A stretch of DNA of 7,233 nt from Bacillota bacterium (GTDB taxonomy: Bacteria; Bacillota; Clostridia; Christensenellales; Aristaeellaceae). The notes under the pieces are model-generated. The model saw nothing but the letters and a program-made list of their open reading frames with translations. It made no database searches and was not told the origin of the DNA. A program made the translations under genes and the position numbers. The DNA lies in contig JAEZHK010000065.1 in NCBI GenBank assembly GCA_023416655.1, positions 1-7,233 of the forward strand, in the 5' to 3' direction. Below are positions 6,816 through 7,233 of the stretch, piece by piece (position 1 is the first letter of the stretch; every line of letters starts with the position of its first letter).

Positions 6816-6887
6816 GGCTTCGACTACTACTAGTACGATGCCGACGATAATAATCAGGATGTTGACGATGGCGAACAGGTTCTGCAT
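6774..6887 (-). CDS. ilv leader peptide (attenuation sensor), 37 aa
   Basis: The reading frame runs from an ATG at 6887 to TAG at 6774-6776. A GGGAG ribosome site (6896-6900) lies eight bases upstream, and the start falls about 21 bases from the expected transcription start. Of 37 residues, six are Ile (7, 10, 12-14, 17), nine Val (8, 15, 18, 20-22, 28-30) and three Leu (4, 11, 19). The core LIIIVGIVLVVV (11-22) is almost all branched-chain. These are the end products of the operon, and a terminator follows the stop codon, which is the arrangement of ilv leader peptides in other phyla. The Val codons at 18, 20 and 21 are GTA and Leu19 is CTA, codons that seem uncommon in the GC-rich genes next door. 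A single-pass membrane peptide is an alternative reading of the hydrophobic core, but position and terminator argue for a sensor. Confidence 0.85.
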   Translation of the reverse strand: MQNLFAIVNILIIIVGIVLVVVEAGDQVVVHAEQGGQ

Positions 6888-6915
6888 TGTTTACGCTCCC
6901 GAATGAATTTTCATC

Positions 6916-6944
6916 AATATACCACCGGGTCCGGGCGCTGTCAA
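6916..6944 (-). promoter_or_regulatory. Sigma-70-type promoter of the ilv operon
   Basis: On the minus strand there is TTGACA (6944-6939), a 17-base spacer, and TATATT (6921-6916). The -35 box is consensus and the -10 box differs at one position. An A-rich stretch lies just upstream of the -35 box and may act as an UP element. Transcription should begin near 6908-6910, giving a leader RNA of about 350 bases before ilvB. No operator-like palindrome overlaps the promoter that I can see. Confidence 0.9.
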
Positions 6945-7075
6945 GCGGTTTTCGCTTTCTTTACGGGATTTTACCAAACTAACGCGTCAACGCGATAAAA
7001 CCCAGCCCGAACAGTGTCTGATGCTTCCAGTATATGCGGCGCGCCGCTTGGAGGATCGCGTCGAAACGAGGGCTT
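6945..7075. other. Non-coding spacer between the ilv promoter and repeat copy 2
   Basis: I see no convincing gene here. It holds the A-rich stretch upstream of the promoter and a perfect 12-bp palindrome, GCGGCGCGCCGC (7036-7047). A minus-strand open frame of 37 codons (7092-6979) begins inside repeat copy 2 at its conserved AGAATG and ends here, but it lacks a clear ribosome site. Confidence 0.6.
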
Positions 7076-7233
7076 ATACCAATCCAAAACATTCTTCTGT
7101 CGTTGCGGCGGATCTTTTCGCCCCTGCAAGGGTTGGTTTCCCTGCGGGAAACCAAGTCGCTTCGCGACCGCACGATTCAAATGGAATTTGAATCGTGCGC
7201 CGCTGTGTCGCTCTCCGCTTGAAATAGCGCTGC
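7076..7233 (-). repeat. Three-hairpin dispersed repeat, copy 2 (inverted partner at 3-157)
   Basis: Read on the minus strand this copy follows the same order as copy 1: GCAGCGCTA (7233-7225), hairpin A (14-bp stem, 7199-7186 with 7182-7169, loop TCC), hairpin B (GTCGC/GCGAC, 7168-7156, loop GAA), hairpin C (10-bp stem, 7155-7146 with 7142-7133, loop GCA), GGCGAAAAG, AGAAGAATG and TTGGTAT (7082-7076). Stems B and C are identical to copy 1 while every loop differs. Stem A differs from copy 1 by two adjacent base pairs, each changed on both arms so that pairing is kept. The window ends exactly at the outer end of this copy, so further repeat sequence outside is possible. Confidence 0.85.

Noticed and set aside
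6979..7092. Minus-strand 37-codon frame starting in repeat copy 2
   Set aside because: It has no clear Shine-Dalgarno site, starts inside a repeat and stops just before the ilv promoter; there is no support beyond being open. Kept only as a weak note in the findings.
3..7233. Composite transposon bounded by inverted repeats
   Set aside because: The flanking repeats carry no transposase, no target-site duplication can be checked at the window edges, and the cargo is a normal housekeeping operon.

Overview
The window holds one complete branched-chain amino acid operon on the minus strand, read right to left as ilvB-ilvN-ilvC-ilvD-leuA. It is preceded by a fully legible control region (promoter, Ile/Val/Leu-rich leader peptide, attenuator) and framed by two copies, in inverted orientation, of a roughly 155-bp three-hairpin repeat. 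The high G+C content, strong purine-rich Shine-Dalgarno sites, tight gene spacing and the character of the proteins suggest an anaerobic, GC-rich Firmicute, perhaps an Oscillospirales/Ruminococcaceae-type Clostridium. That placement is an inference from style and is not proven by a marker gene.

Layout by position: 3-157, repeat copy 1, ending five bases from the leuA stop codon; 163-1668, leuA; 1676-3343, ilvD; 3348-4355, ilvC; 4375-4878, ilvN; 4892-6556, ilvB; 6557-6915, a transcribed leader carrying, in transcription order, a 37-codon leader peptide (6887-6774), a rho-independent attenuator (6748-6709), a small GC hairpin and a 24-codon ORF with a very strong ribosome site (6651-6577); 6916-6944, a near-consensus sigma-70 promoter; 6945-7075, no convincing gene; 7076-7233, repeat copy 2 in the opposite orientation. 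Long plus-strand open frames across the operon are antisense shadows of these GC-rich genes.

IlvB/IlvN make acetolactate or acetohydroxybutyrate, IlvC reduces and isomerises it, IlvD dehydrates it to the 2-keto acid precursors of valine and isoleucine, and LeuA diverts 2-ketoisovalerate to leucine. IlvA, IlvE and LeuBCD are not in the window. Expression appears to be controlled by ribosome-mediated attenuation. The leader peptide has 18 of 37 residues Ile, Val or Leu, and a segment inside its reading frame can pair with the 5' arm of the terminator. No T-box motif is visible, although T-boxes are the usual control of such operons in Firmicutes.

The points most worth a second look are the leader-peptide attenuator, the inverted three-hairpin repeats with compensatory stem changes, the acidic cofactor loop of IlvC (possible NADH use), and the small ORF between attenuator and ilvB.
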